DNA of 14,219 nt from Nitrospirota bacterium (GTDB lineage Bacteria; Nitrospirota; JAOUDF01). The translations under genes were made by a program, and so were the position numbers. Within the stretch, counting starts at the first letter, position 1. The number at the start of each line of letters is the position of its first letter. Where the stretch lies: positions 1 through 14,219 of the forward strand of contig JAOUDF010000047.1 in assembly GCA_029859385.1 (NCBI GenBank), written 5' to 3'. Below the pieces are notes generated by a model. That model saw only the letters and a program-made list of their open reading frames with translations, ran no database searches and was not told where the DNA came from. Shown piece by piece: positions 6,317 through 12,608 of this stretch.

Positions 6317-6762
6317 TAGTTGATAACCTCTGCCTTGCCGCCAGCGGCCTCAATCTTTTTCAGAGCGCCTGCGGTGAACTTGTGCGCCTGTATGTTCAAC
6401 TTGCCGGTGATCTCGCCGTGCCCCAGAATCTTGATGCCGGAGTACAGCTTCTTGACAAGACCCTTCTCAACGAGAACTTCCGGATTGATCTCGGTCACAT
6501 CGGTCAAACGCGCAATGTCCCTGAGGTTGACCTCGGCATAGCGCACGCTGAATATCTTGTTGTTAAAGCCCCGCTTCGGCAACCTTCTCGCCAGAGGCAT
6601 CTGGCCGCCCTCGAATCCCGGTTGCTTGCCGCCACCGGACCGGGCTTTCTGGCCCTTGTGCCCCTTACACGAGGTCTTTCCGTGTCCGGAACCGACTCCG
6701 CACCCTACGCGTTTCTTCTTTTTCTTCGCTCCCTTGGGGGGCCTTAATTCATCCAGTTTCAT
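6316..6762 (-). CDS. rplO: 50S ribosomal protein L15
   Basis: L15 is a late large-subunit assembly protein with a long N-terminal extension threaded into 23S rRNA. The basic, glycine-rich N-terminus includes KRVGCGVGSGHGKTSCKGHK (17-36) and GFEGGQMPLARRLPKRGF. A Cys (C21) stands where many L15 proteins have Arg in the GRGxGSG motif. Length 148 aa. I chose the ATG at 6762 because GAGGAAAGG lies just upstream; a longer GTG start would overlap that ribosome binding site and add five unconserved residues. The TAG stop overlaps the secY GTG by one base. Confidence 0.97.
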   Translation of the reverse strand: MKLDELRPPKGAKKKKKRVGCGVGSGHGKTSCKGHKGQKARSGGGKQPGFEGGQMPLARRLPKRGFNNKIFSVRYAEVNLRDIARLTDVTEINPEVLVEKGLVKKLYSGIKILGHGEITGKLNIQAHKFTAGALKKIEAAGGKAEVIN

Positions 6763-6766
6763 GGTA

Positions 6767-6775
6767 CCTTTCCTC
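6767..6775 (-). promoter_or_regulatory. Shine-Dalgarno for rplO (decides start)
   Basis: GAGGAAAGG lies 4-8 nt before the ATG at 6762. It overlaps the alternative upstream GTG, which argues that the shorter L15 reading is correct. Confidence 0.8.
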
Positions 6776-6792
6776 ACACGCCTCAGGGAATA

Positions 6793-6978
6793 CTATTTCG
6801 ACTCTTCGACCTTCACCAGGTGACTGATCTTGTTGATCATTCCGAGTATCTCCGGTGTCGCAGTCCTGGTGACGGCGCTGTTGGTCTTTCCAAGGCCAAG
6901 GCCGCGCACCACGCGCTGCTGCCTATCGGAGCAACCGATAACACTCTTTACAAGGGTAATTTTCAGACTAGCTGCCAT
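6793..6978 (-). CDS. rpmD: 50S ribosomal protein L30
   Basis: L30 is a small surface protein of the large subunit, absent from some lineages. The 61-aa sequence has the family pattern LKITLVKSVIGCSDRQQRVV near the N-terminus, then RGLGLGKTNSAVTRTATPEILGMI, where the conserved Gly-Leu-Gly and the PEI segment can be seen. ATG start, TAG stop. It sits in its standard place between rpsE (15 nt upstream) and rplO (30 nt downstream). Confidence 0.96.
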   Translation of the reverse strand: MAASLKITLVKSVIGCSDRQQRVVRGLGLGKTNSAVTRTATPEILGMINKISHLVKVEESK

Positions 6979-6993
6979 TTGTCACCTTCCGTT

Positions 6994-7500
6994 CTACGCC
7001 GCGACGGCGGTTTCTTCCGCCTCTTTGTGTCTCAGGCGCTTGATATCTTCAACACTACGCAGGCGGGTCAATCCATCGAGCGTCGCCTTGACGACGTTAT
7101 GCGGATTGTTGGTCCCTATGCACTTGCTCAGGATGTTCTGTACGCCGACCACTTCGAGAACAGCACGGACCGCACCGCCCGCGATGAGGCCGGTACCCTC
7201 GGTAGCAGGCCTGAGAAATACCCTGCCCGCACCGAAGTGACCCAGAATTTCGTGCGGTATGGTCGTCCCCTTGAGAGAGACCTTAACCATATTCTTCTTG
7301 GCGCTCTGCACCGCCTTCTTGATCGCCTCGGGAACCTCGGCCGCCTTACCCTTGCCGACACCGACATGGCCTTCGCCGTCCCCGACAACAACCAGTGCAC
7401 TGAAGCTGAAGCGTTTACCGCCCTTCACAACCTTGGCCACCCTGTTGATATGGATAACCTTGTCTTTCAGATTCATCTCTTCGGACTCAATTCTTTTCAA
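6994..7500 (-). CDS. rpsE: 30S ribosomal protein S5
   Basis: S5 lies at the mRNA entry side of the 30S and affects decoding accuracy and helicase activity of the ribosome. The N-terminal dsRBD-like domain has VAKVVKGGKRFSFSALVVVG at 21-40 and the DGEGHVGVGKGKA loop at 41-53. The C-terminal domain includes FLRPATEGTGLIAGGAVRAV near 95-114. Length 168 aa. The start is TTG: AGGAGG lies 7 nt before it and an in-frame TGA lies just upstream. The alternative ATG at Met9 has no properly spaced Shine-Dalgarno. TAG stop. The start is slightly less certain than for S3, S4 and S13. Confidence 0.96.
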   Translation of the reverse strand: MKRIESEEMNLKDKVIHINRVAKVVKGGKRFSFSALVVVGDGEGHVGVGKGKAAEVPEAIKKAVQSAKKNMVKVSLKGTTIPHEILGHFGAGRVFLRPATEGTGLIAGGAVRAVLEVVGVQNILSKCIGTNNPHNVVKATLDGLTRLRSVEDIKRLRHKEAEETAVAA

Positions 7501-7507
7501 GACTCAA

Positions 7508-7515
7508 CCTCCTCG
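7508..7515 (-). promoter_or_regulatory. Shine-Dalgarno for rpsE (decides TTG start)
   Basis: CGAGGAGG ends 7 nt before the TTG at 7500 but 31 nt before the in-frame ATG at 7476, so it favours the TTG. Confidence 0.82.
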
Positions 7516-7520
7516 CCGTC

Positions 7521-7883
7521 TTAAAACTGCAATCCAGCCTCACGCGCCGCGTCGGCGAGGGCCTTGATTTTTCCATGATACAGATAACCGCTCCGGTCGA
7601 ACACGGCGGTGTTGATCTTCTTGTCAAGGGCTCTTTGTCCGAGAAGCTTTCCAACGGCCTTGGCCGCGTCGATGTTGCAGCCCCCCTTCAAGGTCGCCTT
7701 GAGGGACTCATCCAAACTCGATGCGCTCACCAGGGTGTGCCCGGTGCTGTCATCAATGAGCTGTGCGTAAATATATTTGAGGCTCCTGAAGACACTCAGG
7801 CGCGGCCTTTCACTTCCGCCGCTCACTTTCTTGCGCACCCTCTGGTGTCGCCTCTCTCTCGCTAATGCTCTCTTCTCAGCCAT
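7521..7883 (-). CDS. rplR: 50S ribosomal protein L18
   Basis: L18 binds 5S rRNA with L5 and helps dock it into the central protuberance. At 120 aa it is normal length. The basic N-terminus (RERRHQRVRKKV) is followed by the RPRLSVFRSLKYIYAQLIDD segment at 27-46 and the C-terminal VFDRSGYLYHGKIKALADAA with AREAGLQF at the end, all typical. ATG start with a modest GGAG Shine-Dalgarno at rather long spacing; TAA stop. It lies between rplF (21 nt) and rpsE (20 nt) as in the classical spc operon. Confidence 0.98.
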   Translation of the reverse strand: MAEKRALARERRHQRVRKKVSGGSERPRLSVFRSLKYIYAQLIDDSTGHTLVSASSLDESLKATLKGGCNIDAAKAVGKLLGQRALDKKINTAVFDRSGYLYHGKIKALADAAREAGLQF

Positions 7884-7904
7884 GTGCGCTTACTCCACGA
7901 TAGT

Positions 7905-8441
7905 CTATTTACCGGTTTTACCTTCTTTACGCCTGACCTTCTCGCCGGCGTACTTGACACCTTTTCCTTTATACGGCTCCGGTTTCCTGAGATCGCGGAG
8001 ATCAGCGGCAACCTGGCCGACAAGGGCCTTGTCAATCCCATGAATCTTTATCGCCGTAGGACCATCCAGCTTGATGGATACGCCCTCAGGAATCGGGAAA
8101 TGAATAGGATGCGAGAAACCAAGGCTCATGACAAGAACATTGCCCTGCAGCTGGGCTTTGTAACCTACGCCCACCAGTTCAAGGCCTTTTTCAAAACCCT
8201 TGGTGACGCCGGTAACCATGTTGGCGATGACCGTACGGGTCACGCCATGCAGAGCCCGCATCTGGTTCGCATCGGAAGGCCGCGTCACCGTTATTAGCTG
8301 CCCTTCCTTCGTCACGCTCATGTGAGGGCTCACCGAGCGCTGCATCGTACCCTTGGGCCCCTTGATGCTTATCGTGCTTCCCTGAATTGTGGCCTCGACT
8401 CCCGAGGGGATTTCGACAGCCTTTTTACCGATCCTGGACAT
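7905..8441 (-). CDS. rplF: 50S ribosomal protein L6
   Basis: L6 binds the sarcin-ricin region of 23S rRNA close to the factor-binding site. Two related L6 domains are seen (about 1-82 and 83-178). It opens MSRIGKKAVEIPSGV, has HGVTRTVIANMVTGVTKGFE at 65-84 and the bacterial signature PEPYKGKGVKY at 154-164, with a basic C-terminal tail. Length 178 aa is typical. ATG start with GAGGAG upstream; TAG stop. Confidence 0.98.
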   Translation of the reverse strand: MSRIGKKAVEIPSGVEATIQGSTISIKGPKGTMQRSVSPHMSVTKEGQLITVTRPSDANQMRALHGVTRTVIANMVTGVTKGFEKGLELVGVGYKAQLQGNVLVMSLGFSHPIHFPIPEGVSIKLDGPTAIKIHGIDKALVGQVAADLRDLRKPEPYKGKGVKYAGEKVRRKEGKTGK

Positions 8442-8460
8442 AGTGCAACTCCTCTTGCCT

Positions 8461-8856
8461 CTACCAAACGTAGCAGAGCATTTCGCCGCCGACTCTGGCG
8501 GCTCTTGACTGTTTGTCGGTCAATACCCCCTTGGGGGTCGAAAGAATAACGACGCCAAGACCACCCATCACGCGGGGGATTTCGTCCGCGCCGACATACA
8601 CCCTGCGCCCGGGCCTGCTGACTCTCTTGAGGCCCATGATGGCACTCTGGTCCTTCTCATCCAGATTAAGATAGACGCGGATGATGTTCTGCCTTCTGTC
8701 CTTGAGGATTCGGAAGTTCTTTACAAACCCCTCGTCCTTGAGGATCCTGGCAATCTCCAGCTTGAGTTTGGATGCCGGTATGTCTACTTTCTCCATGCGT
8801 CCCAAGCCCGCGTTTCTAATGCGGGTCAACATATCGGCTATAGGATCGGTGGTCAT
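8461..8856 (-). CDS. rpsH: 30S ribosomal protein S8
   Basis: S8 is a primary binder of the 16S rRNA central domain; in E. coli it also represses the spc operon by binding mRNA near the rplE start. The sequence opens MTTDPIADMLTRIRNA and ends with the family signature from GVVILSTPKGVLTDKQSRAA to GGEMLCYVW (101-131). Length 131 aa is normal. ATG start, TAG stop, 27 nt after rpsN. I could not recognise an S8-binding helix mimic in the spacer before rplE, so autoregulation here is unproven. Confidence 0.98.
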   Translation of the reverse strand: MTTDPIADMLTRIRNAGLGRMEKVDIPASKLKLEIARILKDEGFVKNFRILKDRRQNIIRVYLNLDEKDQSAIMGLKRVSRPGRRVYVGADEIPRVMGGLGVVILSTPKGVLTDKQSRAARVGGEMLCYVW

Positions 8857-8883
8857 GTTGTGCTCTTCTCCCTCTTTAATTCG

Positions 8884-9069
8884 CTACCAGCTTGCCTTTG
8901 TCACGCCCGGTATTTCACCGCGCAGGGCCTTGTTCCTGAAACATATACGACACATTTCGAACTTGCGGAGATAGGCGTGCGGCCGTCCGCAAACCTTACA
9001 ACGGTTGTATGCCCTTACTCCGAACTTCGGTTTCCTGTTTGCCTTTACAATCAACGATGTCTTGGCCAC
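8884..9069 (-). CDS. rpsN: 30S ribosomal protein S14, zinc type (Z)
   Basis: S14 is a head protein of the 30S, added late in assembly. This is the short zinc form: 61 aa with C24-x2-C27 and C40-x2-C43, ending in the invariant GVTKASW. A GTG gives the conserved MAKTSLIVKANRKPKF start, with GAGGAG 8 nt upstream. An in-frame ATG at 9141 would add 24 residues that run into rplE and lack conservation, so I rejected it. TAG stop. It lies 19 nt after rplE. The zinc type in this operon is shared by Firmicutes and several other phyla, unlike the long zinc-free E. coli form. Confidence 0.97.
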   Translation of the reverse strand: MAKTSLIVKANRKPKFGVRAYNRCKVCGRPHAYLRKFEMCRICFRNKALRGEIPGVTKASW

Positions 9070-9077
9070 TGCTCTTA

Positions 9078-9083
9078 CTCCTC
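9078..9083 (-). promoter_or_regulatory. Shine-Dalgarno for rpsN (decides GTG start)
   Basis: GAGGAG lies 8 nt before the GTG that begins the conserved S14 sequence, supporting it over the upstream ATG located inside rplE. Confidence 0.83.
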
Positions 9084-9088
9084 GAAAA

Positions 9089-9631
9089 TTAGCTCCTGAA
9101 AGGAACTCCCATGAGCTTAAGAAGACTTCTACCCTCTTCATCGGTCTTCGCCGTCGTCACGAAGGTGATATCCATCCCATGTATCGCATCCACCTTGTCG
9201 TAGTCAATCTCCGGGAAGATGATCTGCTCCTTCAGGCCCAGAGAATAGTTCCCTCTGCCGTCAAACGACTTTGGCGACACACCCTTGAAATCGCGGATTC
9301 GCGGCAGCGAGGCATTTACCAGCCTGTCGAAGAACTCATACATCTTGTCCTGTCTCAGGGTAACCATGCAGCCGATAGGCATGCCGACACGCAGCTTGAA
9401 TGTTGCTACAGACTTCTTGGCCCTGGTCACCAGAACGCTCTGACCGGTAATGTCACGCAGCTCGCTCACTACCGAATCCAGCAGTTTGGCGTTCTGGATC
9501 GCCTCACCCAGACCTACGTTGATAACGATCTTTTCGAGTTTCGGCACCTGCATGGAGCTCTTGTACGAGAACTGCTTCATCAGGGCAGGAGCCACTTCGG
9601 ATTTGTACTTTTCCCTCAACCGCGCCGGCAT
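9089..9631 (-). CDS. rplE: 50S ribosomal protein L5
   Basis: L5 binds 5S rRNA and the P-site tRNA elbow in the central protuberance. The 180-aa protein has QVPKLEKIVINVGLGEA at 28-44, the TGQSVLVTRAKKSVATFKLR region with RVGMPIGCMVTLR, and the C-terminal GLKEQIIFPEIDYDKV with GMDITFVTTAKTDEEGRSLL and the final LMGVPFRS. All are standard L5 features. ATG start with AAGGAG 5 nt or so upstream; TAA stop. It follows rplX by 15 nt and precedes rpsN by 19 nt. Confidence 0.98.
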   Translation of the reverse strand: MPARLREKYKSEVAPALMKQFSYKSSMQVPKLEKIVINVGLGEAIQNAKLLDSVVSELRDITGQSVLVTRAKKSVATFKLRVGMPIGCMVTLRQDKMYEFFDRLVNASLPRIRDFKGVSPKSFDGRGNYSLGLKEQIIFPEIDYDKVDAIHGMDITFVTTAKTDEEGRSLLKLMGVPFRS

Positions 9632-9646
9632 ACTATCTCCTTATTC

Positions 9647-9970
9647 CTACTTATCGATGGACTCGCCACAGCTCCTGCAGACGCGAACTTTCCTGCCGTC
9701 TTCCAGTTTGCTGCCGCCGAGCCGGGTGGCCTTGTCACATTTGGGGCATACCAGCATCACATTGGAGATGTGAAGGGCCCCCTCCTTTTCGAGAATCCCG
9801 CCCTCCTTGCTCTGGGCGGAAGGCCTCATGTGCTTCTTTACAATATTCAGGCTCTCGACGAGGACCCGGTCTTTCTTGGCAAGTACAGCGATAATGCGGC
9901 CGCGCTTCCCTTTTTCCTTGCCGGCGATTACCTCGACGTTGTCGTTCTTCTTTAATTTCGTAGCAATCAT
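9647..9970 (-). CDS. rplX: 50S ribosomal protein L24 with two CxxC pairs
   Basis: L24 is an assembly initiator bound to the 5' end of 23S rRNA and lies near the exit tunnel. A KOW motif covers about residues 8-36 (KNDNVEVIAGKEKGKRGRI), followed by NIVKKHMRPS. The C-terminal half carries C75-x2-C78 and C98-x2-C101, a probable zinc knuckle found in many L24 proteins outside the Enterobacteria. Length 107 aa is normal. ATG start with a modest AGAGGT Shine-Dalgarno; TAG stop, 11 nt after rplN. Confidence 0.98.
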   Translation of the reverse strand: MIATKLKKNDNVEVIAGKEKGKRGRIIAVLAKKDRVLVESLNIVKKHMRPSAQSKEGGILEKEGALHISNVMLVCPKCDKATRLGGSKLEDGRKVRVCRSCGESIDK

Positions 9971-9981
9971 GGTGACCTCTT

Positions 9982-10350
9982 TTAGACAACCTCAGGGGCA
10001 AGAGAGAGGATCTTCATGAAGTTCTTACGCCTCAACTCCCTCGCCACAGGACCAAATATACGCGTTCCTACCGGCTCGCCCGCGTTGTTGATAATTACCG
10101 CGGCGTTGCCGTCGAACTTGATGTAGCTGCCATCCACCCGGCGCACTTCCTTGGTGGTCCTGACCACCACGGCCCGGGCAACCTTGCCCTTCTTGACCGT
10201 CCCATCCGGAGTCGCTTCCTTGACCGCCACGATAATCACATCGCCAAGCCCCGCATACCTGCGGCGGGTTCCACCAAGGACCTTGATGCACTGAACCTTC
10301 TTGGCGCCTGAATTATCAGCCACGCTGAGCATCGACTGAACCTGTATCAT
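9982..10350 (-). CDS. rplN: 50S ribosomal protein L14
   Basis: L14 sits at the subunit interface and is also the docking site of ribosome silencing factor RsfS in bacteria. The 122-aa sequence shows MIQVQSMLSVADNSGAKKVQ at 1-20, GDVIIVAVKEATPDGTVKKG at 36-55 and the C-terminal GTRIFGPVARELR, all hallmark segments. ATG start with GAGGAA upstream; TAA stop. It is the first gene of the classical spc operon, but only 27 nt separate it from rpsQ and no terminator or promoter is visible there. Confidence 0.98.
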   Translation of the reverse strand: MIQVQSMLSVADNSGAKKVQCIKVLGGTRRRYAGLGDVIIVAVKEATPDGTVKKGKVARAVVVRTTKEVRRVDGSYIKFDGNAAVIINNAGEPVGTRIFGPVARELRRKNFMKILSLAPEVV

Positions 10351-10377
10351 TGTAATCTTCCTCTCACTCTTCTGATA

Positions 10378-10635
10378 TCAGCGGGCCTTCTCGACGATCT
10401 CGACCACGCGCCAGCGTTTGTCTCTGCTGAGCGGACGGGACTCGACCATGGAGACCTTGTCTCCCACCTTGCAGCTGTTGTTTTCGTCGTGTGCCTTGAA
10501 ACGGTTGACCCTCTTTACGATCTTCTTGTAAACAGGGTGCTGAACGAGCCTGGTAACCGCAACGACGACGGTCTTGTCCATCTTGTCGCTGACCACTTCG
10601 CCCACATAGAGTTTCTTCTTCTTTGCTTCGGACAT
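10378..10635 (-). CDS. rpsQ: 30S ribosomal protein S17
   Basis: S17 is an OB-fold primary binder of the 5' domain of 16S rRNA. The 85-aa sequence has GEVVSDKMDKTVVVAVTRLV at 12-31 (the family core), HPVYKKIVKR and then KVGDKVSMVESRPLSRDKRW, all characteristic. The N-terminus has a short Lys-rich stretch. ATG start; TGA stop, the only TGA in the window that is not forced by an overlap with the next start codon. Last gene of the classical S10 operon. Confidence 0.98.
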   Translation of the reverse strand: MSEAKKKKLYVGEVVSDKMDKTVVVAVTRLVQHPVYKKIVKRVNRFKAHDENNSCKVGDKVSMVESRPLSRDKRWRVVEIVEKAR

Positions 10636-10649
10636 TTACGCCTCGTCTG

Positions 10650-10847
10650 TTATGCGTGTATGGTGTTCTTTTCCCTGGCGATGGTCTTGAGACGGGCCAG
10701 CTCTTTCCTGAGCTGCCTGATCCTCGCCGGGTTCTCCAGCTGCCCCATAGCCTGCTGGAACCTGAGATTGAAGAGTTCGAGTTCGATCTCCCTCTCTTTA
10801 GCCACCAGCTCTTCCACGGTCAAATCCCTGACTTCAGCTGCCTTCAT
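10650..10847 (-). CDS. rpmC: 50S ribosomal protein L29
   Basis: L29 is a two-helix protein at the tunnel exit, next to L23, near the docking site for trigger factor and signal recognition particle. The 65-aa sequence shows the pattern LTVEELVAKEREIELELFNL, then LRFQQAMGQLENPARIRQLR, then a second helix RKELARLKTIAREK; the LFNLRFQ segment is the family hallmark. The ATG overlaps the rplP TGA by 4 nt (ATGA), yet an AAGGAGG lies upstream inside rplP, so it can also initiate independently. TAA stop. Confidence 0.98.
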   Translation of the reverse strand: MKAAEVRDLTVEELVAKEREIELELFNLRFQQAMGQLENPARIRQLRKELARLKTIAREKNTIHA

Positions 10848-11266
10848 ACGCCTATACCTCCTTCACGCGAAACGAATTTCGTTGCGACAGGAAGTTTATG
10901 CGCCGCCAGCCTGAAGGCTTCCCGTGCCACTTCTTCCGACACGCCCTCCATTTCGTAGAGCACGCGGCCGGGCTTGATTACGGCCACCCAGTATTCGGGA
11001 GACCCCTTGCCGCTTCCCATACGGGTTTCGGCAGGCTTCTTGGTAATAGGCTTGTCGGGGAAAATCCTGATCCATACCTTACCGCCGCGCTTGACATAAC
11101 GGGTAATAGCGATACGGGCGGCCTCGATCTGACGGCTGGTAATCCAGCCGCACTCGGTTGCCTTAAGGGCGAACTCGCCGAAGCTGACCTCGGAACCACG
11201 ATAGGCCGTCCCCGTCATCCTCCCCTTCATTCTCTTTCTGTATTTTATCTTCTTGGGCATCAACAT
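10844..11266 (-). CDS. rplP: 50S ribosomal protein L16
   Basis: L16 lies near the A-site tRNA and is needed for late 50S maturation. The 140-aa protein opens MLMPKKIKYRK and has GSEVSFGEFALKATECGWIT at 24-43, FPDKPITKKPAETRMGSGKG at 69-88 and YWVAVIKPGRVLYEM at 92-106. R82 in the RMGSGKG loop corresponds to the Arg hydroxylated in E. coli L16. A short tail after about residue 131 is not conserved. ATG start with TAGGAG upstream; the TGA stop overlaps the rpmC start. Confidence 0.98.
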   Translation of the reverse strand: MLMPKKIKYRKRMKGRMTGTAYRGSEVSFGEFALKATECGWITSRQIEAARIAITRYVKRGGKVWIRIFPDKPITKKPAETRMGSGKGSPEYWVAVIKPGRVLYEMEGVSEEVAREAFRLAAHKLPVATKFVSREGGIGV

Positions 11267-11278
11267 GACAGTAAACTC

Positions 11279-11935
11279 CTATACTCCAGCCCGCTTCTGC
11301 TCGGAAACGACGGGCAACACCTCTCCCTTGTATATCCAGACTTTGATGCCGATCTGTCCATAGGTCGTCTTGGCCTCGGCGAAGCCGTAATCGATATCCG
11401 CCCTCAGCGTCTGAAGCGGCACACGACCCTCACGATACCACTCTGTTCTCGCAATTTCTGCGCCCGCGAGACGTCCGGAGCAGTTAACCTTGATGCCTTC
11501 CGCGCCAAATCTCAGGGCGGAGACCACGCTCTTCTTCATCGCCCGACGGAAGGCGACACGCCTTTCAATCTGCAACGCAATGCTCTCGGCGACCAATTGA
11601 GCATCCAGTTCAGCCTTGCGGATTTCCACGATGTCGACGTAGATCTGCTTGCCCGTAATGACCTCGAGGTCTTTCTTGAGCTTGTCGATCTCGGCGCCTT
11701 TCTTGCCGATCACAATACCCGGACGCGCCGTGTGAATGCATATCTTTGCACGGCCCGCGACCCGCTCGATATCGATCTTGGACACACCTGCGTGATACAG
11801 CTTCTCTTTGAGCACCTTCCTGATCATCAGATCTTCATGAAGCTGCTTGGCATAGTCCTTCTTCGCATACCAGCGTGAATCCCAGGTACGGATGACACCT
11901 AATCGAAATCCTGCCGGATGAACCTTCTGACCCAA
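11279..11935 (-). CDS. rpsC: 30S ribosomal protein S3
   Basis: S3 forms the mRNA entry channel of the 30S with S4 and S5 and takes part in mRNA unwinding. It opens MGQKVHPAGFRLGVIRTWDS. A type II KH domain (about 38-108) has the RNA-binding loop GKKG at 77-80 within RPGIVIGKKGAEID. The C-terminal domain carries GLAGAEIAR-like RLAGAEIARTEWYREGRVPL and YGQIGIKVWIYKGEVLP. Length 218 aa is normal. The start is TTG: it is the only possible start between the in-frame rplV stop and the conserved GQKVHP, and GGGGAGGTG lies just upstream. TAG stop. Confidence 0.98.
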   Translation of the reverse strand: MGQKVHPAGFRLGVIRTWDSRWYAKKDYAKQLHEDLMIRKVLKEKLYHAGVSKIDIERVAGRAKICIHTARPGIVIGKKGAEIDKLKKDLEVITGKQIYVDIVEIRKAELDAQLVAESIALQIERRVAFRRAMKKSVVSALRFGAEGIKVNCSGRLAGAEIARTEWYREGRVPLQTLRADIDYGFAEAKTTYGQIGIKVWIYKGEVLPVVSEQKRAGV

Positions 11936-11940
11936 AACGT

Positions 11941-11950
11941 CACCTCCCCT
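11941..11950 (-). promoter_or_regulatory. Shine-Dalgarno for rpsC (decides TTG start)
   Basis: AGGGGAGGTG fills the short rplV-rpsC spacer. Its GGAGG core ends 7 nt before the TTG. The rplV TAA lies in the rpsC frame 18 nt upstream and no ATG or GTG lies in frame between them. Confidence 0.88.
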
Positions 11951-12295
11951 TTATTTACTCTTCTGCTCGTTGGAGAGAACCAGGGTAATATGACTGGTCC
12001 TCTTTTTAATCATCGCCGACCGCCCCATGGCGCGCGGCATATAGCGCTTCATGAATGTGGCGTTGTCGACATAGGCTTCGCTTACCTTCAGCCGGTCCAC
12101 ATCACCCATCTGTTTCTGCTCAGCATTGGCGACCGCCGAGCGGAGAATCTTCTCCACTACCCGCGTGCTGTGATGCGGCAGGTGCTGCAGTATGCCGAGG
12201 GCCGTGGCCACTTTTTTGCCGCGAATAAGGTCGATGACCAGCCTCGCCTTTCTGGGCGCGATCCTCATGTTTCTTCCAATTGCTTTGGCTTCCAT
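11951..12295 (-). CDS. rplV: 50S ribosomal protein L22
   Basis: L22 extends a beta-hairpin into the peptide exit tunnel; mutations in its tip can give macrolide resistance. The 114-aa protein opens MEAKAIGRNMRIAPRKARLV, has IRGKKVATALGIL, then SAVANAEQ at about 53-60, and a hairpin region YMPRAMGRSAMIKKRTSHI at 85-103. I chose the ATG at 12295 (GGGAG upstream); the longer reading from 12409 would run through rpsS and is not conserved. TAA stop, in frame with rpsC. It follows rpsS by 10 nt. Confidence 0.97.
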   Translation of the reverse strand: MEAKAIGRNMRIAPRKARLVIDLIRGKKVATALGILQHLPHHSTRVVEKILRSAVANAEQKQMGDVDRLKVSEAYVDNATFMKRYMPRAMGRSAMIKKRTSHITLVLSNEQKSK

Positions 12296-12305
12296 CTCTC
12301 TCTCC

Positions 12306-12590
12306 CTACTTCTTCGCGGATGAAGTCTTTTCGGACCCCGCATGCCCCTTGAAGGTGCGGGTAGGCGCAAACTCACCCAGCTTGTGGCCGACCATGTTGT
12401 CGGTGACATAGACCGGTATGAACTTCTTGCCGTTATGAACTGCCAGCGTATGTCCGATCAGCTCGGGGATGATCGTTGAACGCCTTGACCAGGTCTTGAA
12501 CAGCTTCTTCTCGCCGGTCTTGTTCATCGCCTCAACCTTCTTGGCGAGACTTGCGTCTATGAAAGGGCCCTTCTTTAATGACCGCGGCAC
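12306..12590 (-). CDS. rpsS: 30S ribosomal protein S19
   Basis: S19 is a 30S head protein paired with S13 that reaches the A-site tRNA and forms an intersubunit bridge. The 94-aa sequence opens MPRSLKKGPFID and has the family signature at 38-74, from STIIPELIGHTLAVHNGKKF to GHKLGEF, followed by PTRTFKGHAG. The start is GTG with a very strong TAGGAGG 6 nt upstream and no nearby in-frame ATG. TAG stop. It lies between rplB (18 nt) and rplV (10 nt). Confidence 0.98.
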   Translation of the reverse strand: MPRSLKKGPFIDASLAKKVEAMNKTGEKKLFKTWSRRSTIIPELIGHTLAVHNGKKFIPVYVTDNMVGHKLGEFAPTRTFKGHAGSEKTSSAKK

Positions 12591-12596
12591 GGTTAA

Positions 12597-12603
12597 CCTC
12601 CTA
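12597..12603 (-). promoter_or_regulatory. Shine-Dalgarno for rpsS (decides GTG start)
   Basis: TAGGAGG, one of the strongest matches in the window, lies 6 nt before the GTG of rpsS. Confidence 0.88.
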
Positions 12604-12608
12604 TAATA

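Noticed and set aside
5414..6319. Long plus-strand open frame (about 300 codons) opposite secY
   Set aside because: It is antisense to a full-length, well-conserved SecY, shows no recognisable domain, and arises because the sense codons rarely give stops on the other strand. No Shine-Dalgarno or promoter supports it.
8884..9141. Longer S14 (85 codons) starting at ATG 9141
   Set aside because: The extra 24 residues overlap the end of rplE and are not conserved. The GTG at 9069 has a well-spaced GAGGAG and gives the standard 61-aa protein.
9632..9646. S8 autoregulatory site before rplE as in E. coli
   Set aside because: The spacer is only 15 nt and mainly Shine-Dalgarno; I could not identify a helix resembling the 16S rRNA S8 site by eye.
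9005..9955. Plus-strand open frame (about 316 codons) opposite rpsN, rplE and rplX
   Set aside because: It crosses three real genes and the spacers between them, with no domain or ribosome binding site. Shadow frame.
10351..10377. Internal promoter or terminator between the S10 and spc parts
   Set aside because: The 27-nt spacer has no stem with a T-run and no convincing -35/-10 pair, so the operons appear fused.
10898..11878. Long plus-strand open frame (about 326 codons) opposite rplP and rpsC
   Set aside because: It spans two conserved minus-strand genes and their junction, and the translated protein looks like random composition. It is a codon-usage shadow.
11951..12409. Longer L22 (152 codons) starting at 12409
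   Set aside because: The added 38 residues are an out-of-frame reading of rpsS. The ATG at 12295 begins the conserved L22 sequence.
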